64,000 nucleotides of DNA. Origin: Desulfurispirillum indicum S5 (GTDB taxonomy: Bacteria > Chrysiogenota > Chrysiogenetes > Chrysiogenales > Chrysiogenaceae). The notes under the pieces were generated by a model, which was given only the letters and a program-made list of their open reading frames with translations, ran no database searches and was not told the origin of the DNA. Position 1 is the first letter of the stretch. Each line of letters begins with the position of its first letter. A program made the translations under genes and the position numbers. Where the stretch lies: the NCBI RefSeq assembly GCF_000177635.2, contig NC_014836.1, positions 2,836,001-2,900,000 on the forward strand. The letters are read 5' to 3'. Below are positions 1 through 8,348 of the stretch, in pieces.

Positions 1-1290
1 CATCTTGGTCTGCTGAATCAGCAGGCGCTCCTGCTCCATACACCTGCGGGTCTCTTCGGCAACCCGTTCTTCCAGCTCGCAGTTCATGCGCCGAAGCTGC
101 CCATGGTACGTATCAATCTGCTGCCCCATGGCACCAAACAGATCACGGATACGCCGGTTGGTGAAAATGGCCAGCAGGGTTGCTGCGGAGATGATGAGGA
201 GAACCACGGCTCCGATGGTCATGATATTGAGCCAGGTGCGCTTCCACAGGTCGGCTTCCCGGTAGGCGATGAACTGCTCAATGTCGGTGAGGTAGGCCCC
301 CGTGCCGATTTTCCAGTCCCAGTCGGGAATCAGGCGCACAAAAGAGAGATGTGGCATATCACGGCCCAGGGATTTTTCGTGCCACACATAGGAGAGAAAG
401 CCTCCCTCCGGGTTTTCCCGGGCGACCCGCAACTGCTCCTGCAGAATTTTGGTACCCTGGGCATCTTCCAGCTCCCATGAGTAACGGGGTGGATCCTGCA
501 GCTCGCCGTTCATGAGGATGGCATGGCCATCCACGGTATCAATAAAGATATAGTTGTCACCGTAGCGCAGCTCGGCCAGGGTCAGGAGGATCTCCTGCTG
601 CAGCTCATCGCGGAAGCGATCCAGGAACTCAGCACTGCCGATATACCAGTCCCAGAGCCCGAGATCGCGGACATAGCTGATCTGGGCATGGAAAGTTTCC
701 GGGTCTTCTGGTTTAAAGAAGGCATCCACATTAAAACCTGAGCCCTCTTCCCGGGCAGTCCTGGCCTGCTGACGCACCACATAGTTTCCGCTGGGGTCAG
801 TAATATCGGCCAGGCTCTGCCCTTCCTGGCCGGGATTGCGGGGCAGCAGCACCGACTGCAGATCGTACCGGTTGATCCAGATATAGGAGTCACCCTCCCG
901 CCAGCTCATGGCGCGCAGGGCTTCCACGATCATCTGCTGCAGCTCCTCGTCACTGATGGTGCCGTGGTAGCGCTGATAAAGCGCATGGGCAACCGTGTAC
1001 GCCTGATCCACCCGCTCGCGAACCGTTTCTCCCAGACGCGCCTGGGCCTGCTCCCGGTGCTTGCTGATCACCTGCACCGCGTTATCCACCCGCTCCTGCA
1101 GCATGGACTGCTGGCTTTCCATATGGGACTGGCGAATCCAGTGTTTCTCTTCCTCAAAACGGCTGTAGGTTTCCCGCAGAAAAAGGGTGGAAGAGAGGAT
1201 GGCTACCAGCAGCAGGCTTACGAGAGAGAAAAGCAGAATCCAGCGACGAATGGAGTGCTCGGTACGGCGAAAATCAAGGGATTCCGGCAT
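1..1290 (-). CDS. Cache-domain sensor histidine kinase (C-terminus outside window)
   Basis: The reading frame opens at an ATG ending at 1290 on the minus strand and runs without a stop to the window edge (430 codons), so the kinase core is not visible. Seen: a membrane segment at about residues 17-40, a periplasmic region of about 300 residues built of two similar halves (each ending in a WDWYIG or WDWKIG motif, as in tandem small Cache domains), a second membrane segment near 352-376, then a coiled coil that ends in QQTKM. In this window that last motif precedes MAAMGEM..AHQW in another kinase (46693-48198), so a kinase of the same class is inferred. It probably senses a small periplasmic ligand. 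It lies 40 bp downstream of the lipoprotein gene, on the same strand. A chemoreceptor is less likely given the QTKM junction. Confidence 0.8.
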   Translation of the reverse strand, partial: MPESLDFRRTEHSIRRWILLFSLVSLLLVAILSSTLFLRETYSRFEEEKHWIRQSHMESQQSMLQERVDNAVQVISKHREQAQARLGETVRERVDQAYTVAHALYQRYHGTISDEELQQMIVEALRAMSWREGDSYIWINRYDLQSVLLPRNPGQEGQSLADITDPSGNYVVRQQARTAREEGSGFNVDAFFKPEDPETFHAQISYVRDLGLWDWYIGSAEFLDRFRDELQQEILLTLAELRYGDNYIFIDTVDGHAILMNGELQDPPRYSWELEDAQGTKILQEQLRVARENPEGGFLSYVWHEKSLGRDMPHLSFVRLIPDWDWKIGTGAYLTDIEQFIAYREADLWKRTWLNIMTIGAVVLLIISAATLLAIFTNRRIRDLFGAMGQQIDTYHGQLRRMNCELEERVAEETRRCMEQERLLIQQTKM

Positions 1291-1330
1291 GGAAGAGTCT
1301 CATTTCTTTTTCCGGGAGCTCTTTCCGCGA

Positions 1331-1963
1331 TCAGGGAACGCGGAAAATCAGCTCATCCGATGGTGGTGAAACGGTGAAACGGTCAAGACGCAGATAGACC
1401 CGATACCGGTAGGTGCGACCCCGCACCACCCGCTCGTCGCGGTACTGGCTCTGGCTGGTGGTGGCAATGCGCTCATAGGCCCGCTCTTCGCTGGAGCGCA
1501 TGATTTCAAAAACACCCTGTTCGGGAGCGTTGATATTCAGCAGAACGGCTCCCCCATGCCAGACAGCTTCCATCCGGGGCGCGGCGGGCAGGGCGCGGAA
1601 ATCCACATTCAGCACCGCCGAGGACAGGCGCTCACTGGAGCGAACCCCGGCGCAACCGTAGCGGTAGCTGTCACCAGGGATCACGTCAGTATCCAGGTGG
1701 GCAAAACTGACCTTCTCGTGGCGCAGGATAACGTGGTCAGGCCCATAGACACTCTGCCCCTGAGGACGTCGCGCCCGCACCAGGCCGGTTTCACCGCGAA
1801 AAAAAGGAGGGAACTTGCAGGTAACCAACACGCCTTCGCCAGTATTCACCGCTTCTATAACCACATCGGCGGTCTCTTCTTCCAGGATGATGGGTGTCTT
1901 CACCCCGCAGCCCGCCAGGGCGACGAGGAGGAGCAGAAACAGGACGCCATAAACAGATTTCAT
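1331..1963 (-). CDS. predicted lipoprotein with fibronectin-III-like folds
   Basis: 210 residues. I place the start at the ATG ending at 1963, preceded by CAGGAGATACCT; an upstream in-frame start would put 51 non-signal residues first. The N-terminus is a type II signal peptide with lipobox LAGC (Cys about residue 19), so the mature protein should be lipid-anchored. The remainder is beta-rich, with a C-terminal GRTYRYRVYLR stretch like fibronectin type III repeats. Similar small lipoproteins lie beside argH in other delta-type genomes (from memory). Function is unknown. It starts 13 bp after the serine hydrolase gene and is probably co-transcribed with it and argH. Confidence 0.75.
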   Translation of the reverse strand: MKSVYGVLFLLLLVALAGCGVKTPIILEEETADVVIEAVNTGEGVLVTCKFPPFFRGETGLVRARRPQGQSVYGPDHVILRHEKVSFAHLDTDVIPGDSYRYGCAGVRSSERLSSAVLNVDFRALPAAPRMEAVWHGGAVLLNINAPEQGVFEIMRSSEERAYERIATTSQSQYRDERVVRGRTYRYRVYLRLDRFTVSPPSDELIFRVP

Positions 1964-1976
1964 AGGTATCTCCTGG

Positions 1977-3086
1977 TTATTCAAGGGCTCGCAGGAGCCT
2001 GGGAAGAAAGCGAAAGGGCAGGGGCGCGGCCGCAACCTGATCCACCGTGCCACAGAGAAACAGCTGCTTTTCCGGGCAGAAAAAGAGCCACGAGCCACTG
2101 GCACCCGTATGTCCAATCACCGCAGGAACCGGCTTGAAAGGCGTCAGAATCCGGGGAACCTGAAAGCGCATCATACCGGCTCCATACTGAATTGGCCAGC
2201 CGGGAAGCTGCAGCGACGCCAGATCCCGTGGCACACCGAAGGAGTTCCAGCGCTGCATCTGCCTCAGGGATAATTCATCGCTCAGCAGCTGTCCTTGCGT
2301 CAGGCCCCGCAGAAAATCCAGCTGATCCCTGGCGGTGCTGTACAGATCGCGAAAGGAGGCCATCAGGCGAGGGATGCGCAGGGGCGTGGCACCAGCCCAC
2401 ACCGTGGCCGGCATCGGCTCGTGGCCACCCGCCGGATCACAGAGAACCGTATTTTCCAGGCCCAGGGGCTCCAGGATGAGATTGCGCAGCACCTGGCCAA
2501 AGGGCATTTCCAGCCGGTGCTCCAGAACGCCGATGAGAAGCTGGAAGTTGGTATCGGAATAACGGACTCTGGGCTTTGCCTTCCCCGGGGACTGGGGCGG
2601 AAAGTGAGCCTCCAGCTCGCTGCGGACATACTCCAGCATCTGCGCAAGATCAATGGAACGGTCACTTTCCGCTGCAATGCCCTCCAGCAGGCTGCTTCTG
2701 CCACGGGGGCGATCCACAATCCAGTCGGGCAGTCCGGAGGTGTGGCTCAGCAGGTGCTGCAGCGTCAGTTCGCCGGTAAAGTCCATGCCGCGATAGTGGT
2801 GCAGCTGGCCAATCAGGGAGTGGGGCAGGTGAGCGCAGAGAAGGTCGCCGGTGCTGAGCACCCCCTGTTCCTGAAGTTTCAGGAGGGCAGCCGCAATATA
2901 CAGTTTGGTGATGCTGGCAATGAAGTACGGAGTCTGCGCCCCCATGGGCGTACCATCAGGCTGGGCGCTGCCCGCCACCCCAATCCAGCTCAGCTGGCCA
3001 TCGACGCTTTCAACGCCCAGGACAGCGTGCTTCACCAGGCGTTCCGCTGCCAGCTGCTGCAGGGCCTCTTCCAGAATCGCACTCAC
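1977..3086 (-). CDS. serine hydrolase of the beta-lactamase (class C-like) family
   Basis: 369 residues. Family motifs are visible: SITK at residues 58-61 (the SxxK nucleophile/base pair), YSDTN near residue 175 (YxN-like) and a C-terminal GHTGASGSW box (HxG). There is no signal peptide or membrane segment, so a cytoplasmic esterase or peptidase-like role is more likely than antibiotic resistance; members of this family include D-aminopeptidases, esterases and many uncharacterised proteins. It follows argH by 19 bp on the minus strand, so it is probably in the same transcript. The substrate cannot be told from sequence. Confidence 0.8.
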   Translation of the reverse strand: MSAILEEALQQLAAERLVKHAVLGVESVDGQLSWIGVAGSAQPDGTPMGAQTPYFIASITKLYIAAALLKLQEQGVLSTGDLLCAHLPHSLIGQLHHYRGMDFTGELTLQHLLSHTSGLPDWIVDRPRGRSSLLEGIAAESDRSIDLAQMLEYVRSELEAHFPPQSPGKAKPRVRYSDTNFQLLIGVLEHRLEMPFGQVLRNLILEPLGLENTVLCDPAGGHEPMPATVWAGATPLRIPRLMASFRDLYSTARDQLDFLRGLTQGQLLSDELSLRQMQRWNSFGVPRDLASLQLPGWPIQYGAGMMRFQVPRILTPFKPVPAVIGHTGASGSWLFFCPEKQLFLCGTVDQVAAAPLPFRFLPRLLRALE

Positions 3087-3105
3087 GCCGCCAGCTCCCC
3101 GTTAC

Positions 3106-4500
3106 TCAGGCGAATTCGGGGCGGCTGCGGATAGCTTCGAGCTGGACCTTCACCTGTTCAGGCGCCGTTCCTCCATAGGATCTGCGGCTCTGGACACTCT
3201 TTTCCACGGTGATGAACTGGTAGATGTCCTCGCCGATGGAGGGGTGGAAGCCCTGCATGGTGGCCAGGTCCACCTCTGGCAGGTCGATCTGATGTTTCTC
3301 GCAGTGGGCCACCATTTTACCCACCACTTCATGGGCATCGCGGAAGGGCAGGCCGCCGCGCACCAGGTAGTCGGCCAGGTCAGTGGCGGTGGAGAAGCCC
3401 AGTCCGGCCACGGCGCGCATGCGCTCGGCGTTGAAGGCGGCGGTGCAAATCATGTCGGCGTAGATGCGCAGGGAGCCCACCACGGTGTCAATGGTATCGA
3501 ACAGGGGTTCCTTGTCCTCCTGCATATCCTTGTTGTAGGCCAGGGGCAGGCCCTTCATCACCGTCAGCAGGCTGATGAGGTTGCCGTAGACCCGCCCGGT
3601 CTTGCCCCGCACCAGTTCGCTCACGTCGGGGTTGCGCTTCTGGGGCATGATGCTGGAGCCGGTACAGTAGCCATCGGAAAGGCGCAGGAAGCGGAATTCC
3701 GAGGAACTCCACAGGATGAATTCTTCGGAGAGGCGCGACAGGTGCATCATCACCAGGGACGCGGCACTGCAGATTTCGATAAAGGCATCGCGATCGCTGA
3801 CCGTGTCCAGGCTGTTGCGGCTGACACCGTCAAAGCCCAGTTCGCGGGCCACGTACTGGCGGTCGATGTCAAAGGTGGTTCCCGCCAGGGCTCCCGCGCC
3901 CAGGGGCAGCACGTTGACCCGTTGATATATCTCGCTGAAGCGCTGGGCATCGCGATCGAACATTTCAAAGTAGGCCAGCAGGTGGTGGGCCAGCACAATG
4001 GGCTGGGCCGTCTGCAGGTGGGTGTAGCCGGGCATAATGGTTTCGGTGTGCTGGCTGGCCTGCTCCACCAGGGCGCGCTGCAGATTGCGCACAAGCTCAA
4101 TGATCTGCTTCACCGCGTCGCGGGCGTAGAGGCGACTGTCCAGAGCCACCTGGTCGTTACGGCTGCGGGCCGTGTGCAGCTTGCCGCCCACGGGGCCGAT
4201 CTTTTCAATCAGGCGCTTTTCGATGTTCATGTGCACATCTTCCAGGCTGACCAGAAACTCGAAATCTCCGTGTTCGATATCGTGCAGGATACTCTCCAGC
4301 CCCGTGATGATCATGTCGCGCTCCACCTCGTGCAGGATGCCCTGCTTCGTCAGCATACGGCAGTGGGCAATGGAACCGATGATATCGTAACGGTAGAGCT
4401 TCTGGTCGTAGCTGACGCTGGCGGTAAACTCCTCGGTGAATTTTTCCATGGGCTTTTCGAAGCGGCCACCCCAGAGCTTTTTGTCATCCTGCTTATTCAC
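3106..4500 (-). CDS. argH: argininosuccinate lyase
   Basis: 464 residues, the usual length. Cleaves argininosuccinate to arginine and fumarate, the last step of arginine synthesis, as a cytoplasmic homotetramer. Seen: the fumarase/aspartase-superfamily signature [11 protein letters not shown] at residues 281-291 (flexible catalytic-serine loop), TARSRND at 110-116 and GYTHLQ at 158-163. The frame is open a further 78 codons upstream, but the GTG ending at 4500 gives the canonical start ([14 protein letters not shown]) and has GCGAGG in front. It is first in a minus-strand run with the hydrolase and lipoprotein and is divergent from the lone receiver gene. Confidence 0.96.
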   Translation of the reverse strand: MNKQDDKKLWGGRFEKPMEKFTEEFTASVSYDQKLYRYDIIGSIAHCRMLTKQGILHEVERDMIITGLESILHDIEHGDFEFLVSLEDVHMNIEKRLIEKIGPVGGKLHTARSRNDQVALDSRLYARDAVKQIIELVRNLQRALVEQASQHTETIMPGYTHLQTAQPIVLAHHLLAYFEMFDRDAQRFSEIYQRVNVLPLGAGALAGTTFDIDRQYVARELGFDGVSRNSLDTVSDRDAFIEICSAASLVMMHLSRLSEEFILWSSSEFRFLRLSDGYCTGSSIMPQKRNPDVSELVRGKTGRVYGNLISLLTVMKGLPLAYNKDMQEDKEPLFDTIDTVVGSLRIYADMICTAAFNAERMRAVAGLGFSTATDLADYLVRGGLPFRDAHEVVGKMVAHCEKHQIDLPEVDLATMQGFHPSIGEDIYQFITVEKSVQSRRSYGGTAPEQVKVQLEAIRSRPEFA

Positions 4501-4833
4501 GGAAACCTCGCTTGTATGATGATGTGAATCGCGATAAGAAAGCATTTTACCGGAAAATACCCCGATGCGGAACACCTGCAGGATCCGGTAAACTGTTGCG
4601 GGCAAGGATACCAAAACCTCCTGACAGAAGCAAAAAAGAGTTCGTCCGACAGGTCTGGAAAAAAACCGGAAAAAACGCGCTTCTTCGTGGCCTTCTGGTT
4701 CCAGGTTCAAGGAAGTGCTTGAAGTTTTTCTCAACTGATATGATAATCGGGTTTACAATGCCGCAAAGCAGTTTACAAATCGCAACCATATGCGCCGTTC
4801 TCTGGGCATTACAACACCGCAAGGAAAGACACC
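4501..4833. other. divergent intergenic region argH / receiver gene
   Basis: No credible gene in these 333 bases. It must hold the promoters for argH (leftward) and the receiver gene (rightward). A fair sigma70-type match for the rightward gene is listed separately; I see no convincing ARG box or riboswitch for argH. Confidence 0.5.
4719..4746 (+). promoter_or_regulatory. candidate sigma70 promoter of the lone receiver gene
   Basis: TTGAAG at 4719-4724 and TGATAA at 4741-4746 are separated by 16 bp and lie about 90 bp before the ATG at 4834. The surrounding sequence is AT-richer than average. Pattern match only. Confidence 0.35.
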
Positions 4834-5235
4834 ATGTCCACTACCGATACCACCAGAAGCCTGGCAGATATCAGCATACTCTACGTGGAAGACGATCTGC
4901 TGACCCTGCGCTCCATCGGGCGCATGATGGGAAGACGGGTGCGTGAAGTGCGCCTTGCGGCCAATGGTCTGGAAGCCCTGGAGGCTTTCGCCGACCATCC
5001 GGCGGATATTGTGGTCACCGATATTGAAATGCCCGGCCTGGGCGGCCTGGGCCTGATTGAAAAGTTGCGCCATGAACATGATTTCCGCAATCCCATTGTA
5101 GTGCTGACCGCCTACAAGAGTGATCAGTACCAGAGTGATCTGGCTGACCTGCATCTGTACAAGCCCATCAACACCCAGGAACTTTTTGCCTCCATCGAGG
5201 CACTGGTACCGAAAATCCAGTGTAGCCATTCATAG
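4834..5235 (+). CDS. single-domain response regulator (receiver only)
   Basis: 133 residues, essentially one CheY-like receiver: acidic pair in YVEDD, phospho-acceptor Asp in VVTDIEMPG, the Thr of VVLTAY and the Lys of YKPI. There is no output domain, so it should act by protein contact or as a phosphorelay intermediate. RBS AAGGAAAG lies 6-8 bp before the ATG. It is monocistronic: argH diverges upstream and a long family A repeat with a terminator-like hairpin starts 15 bp after its stop. The partner kinase is unknown; the kinase cluster at 5.7-11.5 kb is the nearest candidate. Confidence 0.88.
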   Translation: MSTTDTTRSLADISILYVEDDLLTLRSIGRMMGRRVREVRLAANGLEALEAFADHPADIVVTDIEMPGLGGLGLIEKLRHEHDFRNPIVVLTAYKSDQYQSDLADLHLYKPINTQELFASIEALVPKIQCSHS

Positions 5236-5250
5236 ACAGAGAAGACATTG

Positions 5251-5690
5251 TCCTTTTTGACCGCGCAAAAAGGACTCAAAAACGCGCCCCCCGAACGCCC
5301 GTTTTTCCGGTTCGTTACTCGCCTGTCCTGGAGATCCGGCAGCAGGCTGCTCAAAGAGCCCCCATCTGCTGCGTTGCCGGGCATCGCTCGTCACTGCGAC
5401 GTACAGGGAGTACGCCTCGCTCCTCGCTTTGCCCGCGCCTTGCACCTGGGCCTCTTTGCGTTGCCTGACCCCTGCATCCCTGCAGTGCTGCCGGACCACC
5501 TGCTTCCTGCAGGTGTCCCGTTCGGGTCTTGCCTGCATAACGCTATGGACCCGCAGGGTTGCCGCCACGAGGGCGGCAACCGCAAACCAAAAGCCAGGGA
5601 AGGCGGTTGTTTGCGGTCCCCAGTTCCAGGCACCACTTTGGGCGGGTCCAAAGTGGCACAAGAAACTCGTATACCTGGTGCAGGATAAGA
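5251..5690 (+). repeat. family A dispersed repeat, long copy 1
   Basis: A non-coding 440-bp unit shared with 12022-12480, 27930-28360 (reversed) and 52240-52840. It opens with a hairpin (TCCTTTTTG at 5251-5259 pairing with CAAAAAGGA at 5266-5274), then a GC-rich block containing CGTCACTGCGACGTACAGGG, a hairpin GGTTGCCGCC/GGGCGGCAACC, and closes with CCACTTTGG/CCAAAGTGG at about 5635-5656 followed by an AAGAAAC box. Short open frames inside it are spurious: they shift frame between copies. The first hairpin could also end transcription of the receiver gene. Confidence 0.85.
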
Positions 5691-5731
5691 TCAAGTGACG
5701 CAGTCTGTGCAGAACTACTTCCCTGAACCCG

Positions 5732-8284
5732 TTACGCTTCTTCAAACTCCACGACCACGTATCCACCGCTGTCGTGGGTATTCCCAAGGCGCACTGAGCC
5801 ACTCAGCTGCTCGGACAGGGTGTGGATCAGCTCCATTCCCAGGCTGCCCTGCCCCTGCAGCAGAAATCCGGCGGGGAATCCCACGCCATCATCCTGCACT
5901 TCCAGCAGATAGCGGCCCCCGGACTGGGGTTGCAGCCTGATGAAAAGGACTCCCTTTTCCCGATCCGCAAAAGCGTGCTTCAGGGCATTGGAAATGAGTT
6001 CGTTGAGGATGAGTCCCAGGGGAATAGCCGTGTTGATGCTGAAGGTGACATCGGCGACATCCACCTCCAGGCTGATCGCCTGGGCATTGGCCTTGTAAGT
6101 GCGGAAGAGATTCTGGCACAGGGTTCTGACGTAGCCGGCAAAGTCGATGCGCGCCAGGGTGTCCGACTGGTACAGCTTTTCGTGGATCAGGGCCATGGAG
6201 CGGATGCGGCTCTGGCACTCTTCCAGAACTTCCACCACGCGGGCGTCATCGGAGCTGTGCAGGGACTGCAGGTTTAACAGGCTTGAGACGATCTGCATAT
6301 TGTTCTTCACCCGGTGGTGAATCTCCTTGAGCAGCATCTCCTTCTCCTTGAGGGAAGCCAGGGTATTGTCGCGCAGCTGCTTCTGCTCCGTGATATCCCG
6401 CACGCTGGCCAGTATGACGTCTCGCTCGTCCAGGGATATCTTGCGCAGGATCACATCCACATAGAAGCTACTTCCATCATGGGGCCGCCGGGCGTGCCAT
6501 TCAAAACGCCTGACCTCGCCCTGAACCACCTGCTGCCACATCGTTGGCAGCAGGGTGAAATCGTTATCGGGGGCAGAGTAGTCCCTGGCAATGTCAAAGC
6601 TGAGTGCTTCTTCGGCGCTGACCCCGTACATCCGCAGCATGTTCTCGTTGACTTCGAGAATCTGGCCATTCACATCGTGAATGAAAATGGCGTCGTTCAT
6701 GTTCTCGAGAATCGTCTTCTTGGCCAGCAGCTCCCGCCGGCGCTGGCGTGCGAACTTCTCCTGGGTCAGATCACGCACAAAGACGAGAAAGAGTTCCTGG
6801 TCACCATACTGCATATTCTGTACCCGCACCTCGCCGGGAAAAACCACGCCATCGCGGGTGCAGTTTTCCACTTCCTGGGTAAAGTAACCCTTGTTGCGCA
6901 CTGCCAGCAGGCGCTTACGGGTATTTTCCGGGTTAAACTGGCGATCCACATGCCACAGGCGCACGTCCCTGCGCAGTTCTTCAACGGTGTAGCCATAAAG
7001 CTCCGAAGCAGCGCGATTGGCATAGACAAACTCACCTTCGATGGAGTGGATGAGTACTGCCTCGACGCTGTTGTCCAGGGTGAAGGAGAGCTGTTCCAGC
7101 TGCTGGCGCAGCTGCTCGCGTTCGGTGATATCGCGGGCCACGCCGATCAGACCAATCATCTGGCCATGCTCGTCGCAGTATGGTGTTTTCAGGGTATCCA
7201 TCATGGCGCGACGACCATCGGGATAGGTCACCCAATCGTCATGGCGGCGAGCCTGCCCATGCTCCAGCATCACCCGATCCTGACGGTGAAATTCGGCGGC
7301 AAGTTCCTGCTCAAACAGGTCGTAATCGGTCTTGCCCACAACTTCTGCGCGCTTCGCGCCCACCAGTTGCTCAAAGGCCCGGTTGCAGCCAAGGTAACTG
7401 CCGTCACCATCCTTGATGAAGATAATATCCGGTATAGAGTCCAGCAGCGACTCCAGCAGCGCCTTCTGGGTCGTGATTTCCTGCTGGGCACGATTGCGTT
7501 CCGTGACGTCGGTGAGTACTCCCACGATGCCGGTGAAATCATCTTCATGAACTTCGATGCGGGACTTGGTGAACACCACATCGGCCCAGCTGCCATCGCC
7601 GCGCTGTATCTGCATTTCGCAGCTGAGCGTCTGATCTTTGCCTGCCAGCAGGCGCTGGTCGTGATCTTCACAGGTCTTGCACCATTTAGCCGCGATAACC
7701 TCCCGGCAGGTTTTGCCCAGGAGCTCCGGCATGGTGCGTCCCACCAGCTCTTCAAAGGCAGGATTCACCTCCAGATAACAACCATCGGCATCTTTCAGGA
7801 AGAGGGGCAGGGGAATGGTCTCCATGAGCTGGCGGTTGAACTCAAGCTCGCGGCGCAGCCGGGTATTGGCCTGGCGCAGCTGCCGCTCCTTTTCAATCAG
7901 ACGCAGGTACATGCGGACCTTGTTGAGCAGCTGTTGGTTATCCAGCGGCTTGGTGAGGTAGTCCACGGCGCCGACATCGAAACCCTGGCGCACAAACTCT
8001 TCACTTTTATAGAACGCGGTGAGAAAGATAATGGGCACATCCATGGCCTGGGGGAGCACTTTGATATGCTGCGCCAGCTCAAAGCCGTTCATGACGGGCA
8101 TCTGAATATCCAGCAGAATCAGGTCAACAGGCTCGCGCCCCAGGATTTCCAGCGCCTCCTGTCCAGAGGATGCATTGATGACACGGCACTGGGGCAGCTG
8201 CTCCAGCAAAGCCTGCAGGCTGAAAAGATTAAAGCTGTTATCATCAACACTCAGAAGCGTATAGCCGGCTTGCGGTGGTGCCAT
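5732..8284 (-). CDS. receiver / 4xPAS / HisKA_2-type sensor histidine kinase
   Basis: 850 residues; the ATG ending at 8284 has a strong AGGAGG in front (the frame stays open another 76 codons). Order: N-terminal receiver (about 8-125, phospho-acceptor in LILLDIQMP), four PAS/PAC modules (about 150-275, 280-400, 410-530, 535-650), a HisKA_2 dimerisation domain with EIHHRVKNNMQIVSSLL (about 670), and a HATPase_c domain. No membrane segment, so a soluble kinase that takes phosphate or a signal through its receiver. PAS1 has a WCKTCEDH motif (CxxC), possibly a redox or metal site. It follows the dCache_3-like kinase by 64 bp and probably belongs to that operon. Family A repeat lies just after its stop. 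Confidence 0.9.
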   Translation of the reverse strand: MAPPQAGYTLLSVDDNSFNLFSLQALLEQLPQCRVINASSGQEALEILGREPVDLILLDIQMPVMNGFELAQHIKVLPQAMDVPIIFLTAFYKSEEFVRQGFDVGAVDYLTKPLDNQQLLNKVRMYLRLIEKERQLRQANTRLRRELEFNRQLMETIPLPLFLKDADGCYLEVNPAFEELVGRTMPELLGKTCREVIAAKWCKTCEDHDQRLLAGKDQTLSCEMQIQRGDGSWADVVFTKSRIEVHEDDFTGIVGVLTDVTERNRAQQEITTQKALLESLLDSIPDIIFIKDGDGSYLGCNRAFEQLVGAKRAEVVGKTDYDLFEQELAAEFHRQDRVMLEHGQARRHDDWVTYPDGRRAMMDTLKTPYCDEHGQMIGLIGVARDITEREQLRQQLEQLSFTLDNSVEAVLIHSIEGEFVYANRAASELYGYTVEELRRDVRLWHVDRQFNPENTRKRLLAVRNKGYFTQEVENCTRDGVVFPGEVRVQNMQYGDQELFLVFVRDLTQEKFARQRRRELLAKKTILENMNDAIFIHDVNGQILEVNENMLRMYGVSAEEALSFDIARDYSAPDNDFTLLPTMWQQVVQGEVRRFEWHARRPHDGSSFYVDVILRKISLDERDVILASVRDITEQKQLRDNTLASLKEKEMLLKEIHHRVKNNMQIVSSLLNLQSLHSSDDARVVEVLEECQSRIRSMALIHEKLYQSDTLARIDFAGYVRTLCQNLFRTYKANAQAISLEVDVADVTFSINTAIPLGLILNELISNALKHAFADREKGVLFIRLQPQSGGRYLLEVQDDGVGFPAGFLLQGQGSLGMELIHTLSEQLSGSVRLGNTHDSGGYVVVEFEEA

Positions 8285-8348
8285 GGTTTTCCTCCTGGCT
8301 ATGGGTACGTTTTCCTTGAGCAGAGTGCCATTGTTGCTGCCAATCTCT

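Noticed and set aside
5248-5698. Open frames within family A repeats (also at 11945-12544, 27973-28454, 52224-52765)
   Set aside because: The frames differ between copies, translate to unrelated sequence and have indels that are not multiples of three; the DNA-level hairpins are the conserved part.
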